NCBI GenBank assembly: GCA_964369415.1
Contig: CAYJFP010000048.1
Location: 1-5,194 of the forward strand
DNA: 5,194 nucleotides
Direction: 5' to 3'
From: SIG603 sp964369415
GTDB lineage: Bacteria; Bacillota; Clostridia; Oscillospirales; Acutalibacteraceae
The first letter of the stretch is position 1; every line of letters begins with the position of its first letter. The notes beneath the pieces were generated by a model, which worked only from the letters and a program-made list of their open reading frames with translations, made no database searches and was not told the DNA's origin. Positions 5,137-5,194 of this stretch are shown here, in pieces. A program made the translations under genes and the position numbers.

Positions 5137-5194
5137 TTCTTCTTTTCAGCGTGAAAAGAAGCAAAAGCGCCGGGGATTTGGCAAAAAGCTAATA
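5137..5194. repeat. Direct repeat copy B with perfect hairpin, reaching the window edge
   Basis: The second copy of the element at 5008-5063. The 33-base core is identical, including the perfect 10-bp-stem hairpin (5139-5161); the rest matches with a few substitutions and two extra bases, again ending in AGCTAATA. The window ends here, so the element may be longer; copy A continues as ATGCC and a short TGCC/GGCA inverted pair. Confidence 0.85.

Larger units (their letters stand above)
4885..5194. other. Gene-free 3' region with repeats
   Basis: This stretch has no convincing gene on either strand. It holds a GC-rich terminator hairpin at 4954-4972, two copies of a repeat with a perfect internal hairpin (5008-5063 and from 5137), and AT-rich filler between them. 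Short reading frames that run through the two repeat copies use different frames after the shared core and have no ribosome binding site, which argues against a conserved small peptide. Confidence 0.75.

Overview
The window looks like a chromosomal segment of a low-GC Firmicute, most likely a Clostridia-class anaerobe. The reasons are AT-rich DNA, strong AGGAGG-type ribosome binding sites, sigma-A-like promoters, TTG starts on two regulators, and the gene families present. I cannot assign a genus. It holds five complete protein genes, four on the minus strand and one on the plus strand, with no RNA genes, CRISPR array, transposase or phage gene.

Layout from left to right. Positions 1-126 are a noncoding array of nine 14-bp tandem repeats that probably continues beyond the left edge. 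Positions 171-1405 (minus) are a two-gene operon: a short YtrA-like GntR repressor and an ABC-2-type exporter ATPase, translationally coupled and driven by a clear promoter whose -10 box lies in a tandem heptamer (probable autoregulatory operator). No partner permease is visible. Positions 1572-2657 (minus) encode a CdaR/PucR-family regulator with its own extended -10 promoter and a strong terminator. Positions 2828-3946 (minus) encode a MsmX/UgpC/MalK-type sugar-importer ATPase with its own terminator. Positions 4063-4884 (plus) encode an AraC-family regulator, divergent from the ATPase gene. The two promoters between them overlap almost completely. Positions 4885-5194 have no gene but hold a GC-rich terminator hairpin and two copies of a dispersed-looking repeat built around a perfect 10-bp-stem hairpin.

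How the genes may work together. The central ATPase resembles the stand-alone energy subunit that several CUT1 carbohydrate importers share. It has no solute-binding protein or permease beside it here, but sits between two regulators of families that often sense small molecules. A reasonable inference is that sugar uptake capacity is tuned at this locus by controlling the shared ATPase. The GntR-ATPase pair is a separate unit of the kind often linked to export or cell-envelope stress. I found no convincing wholly new system. The best leads are the overlapping divergent promoters, the paired 3' hairpin repeats, and the tandem array where a permease gene might be expected.
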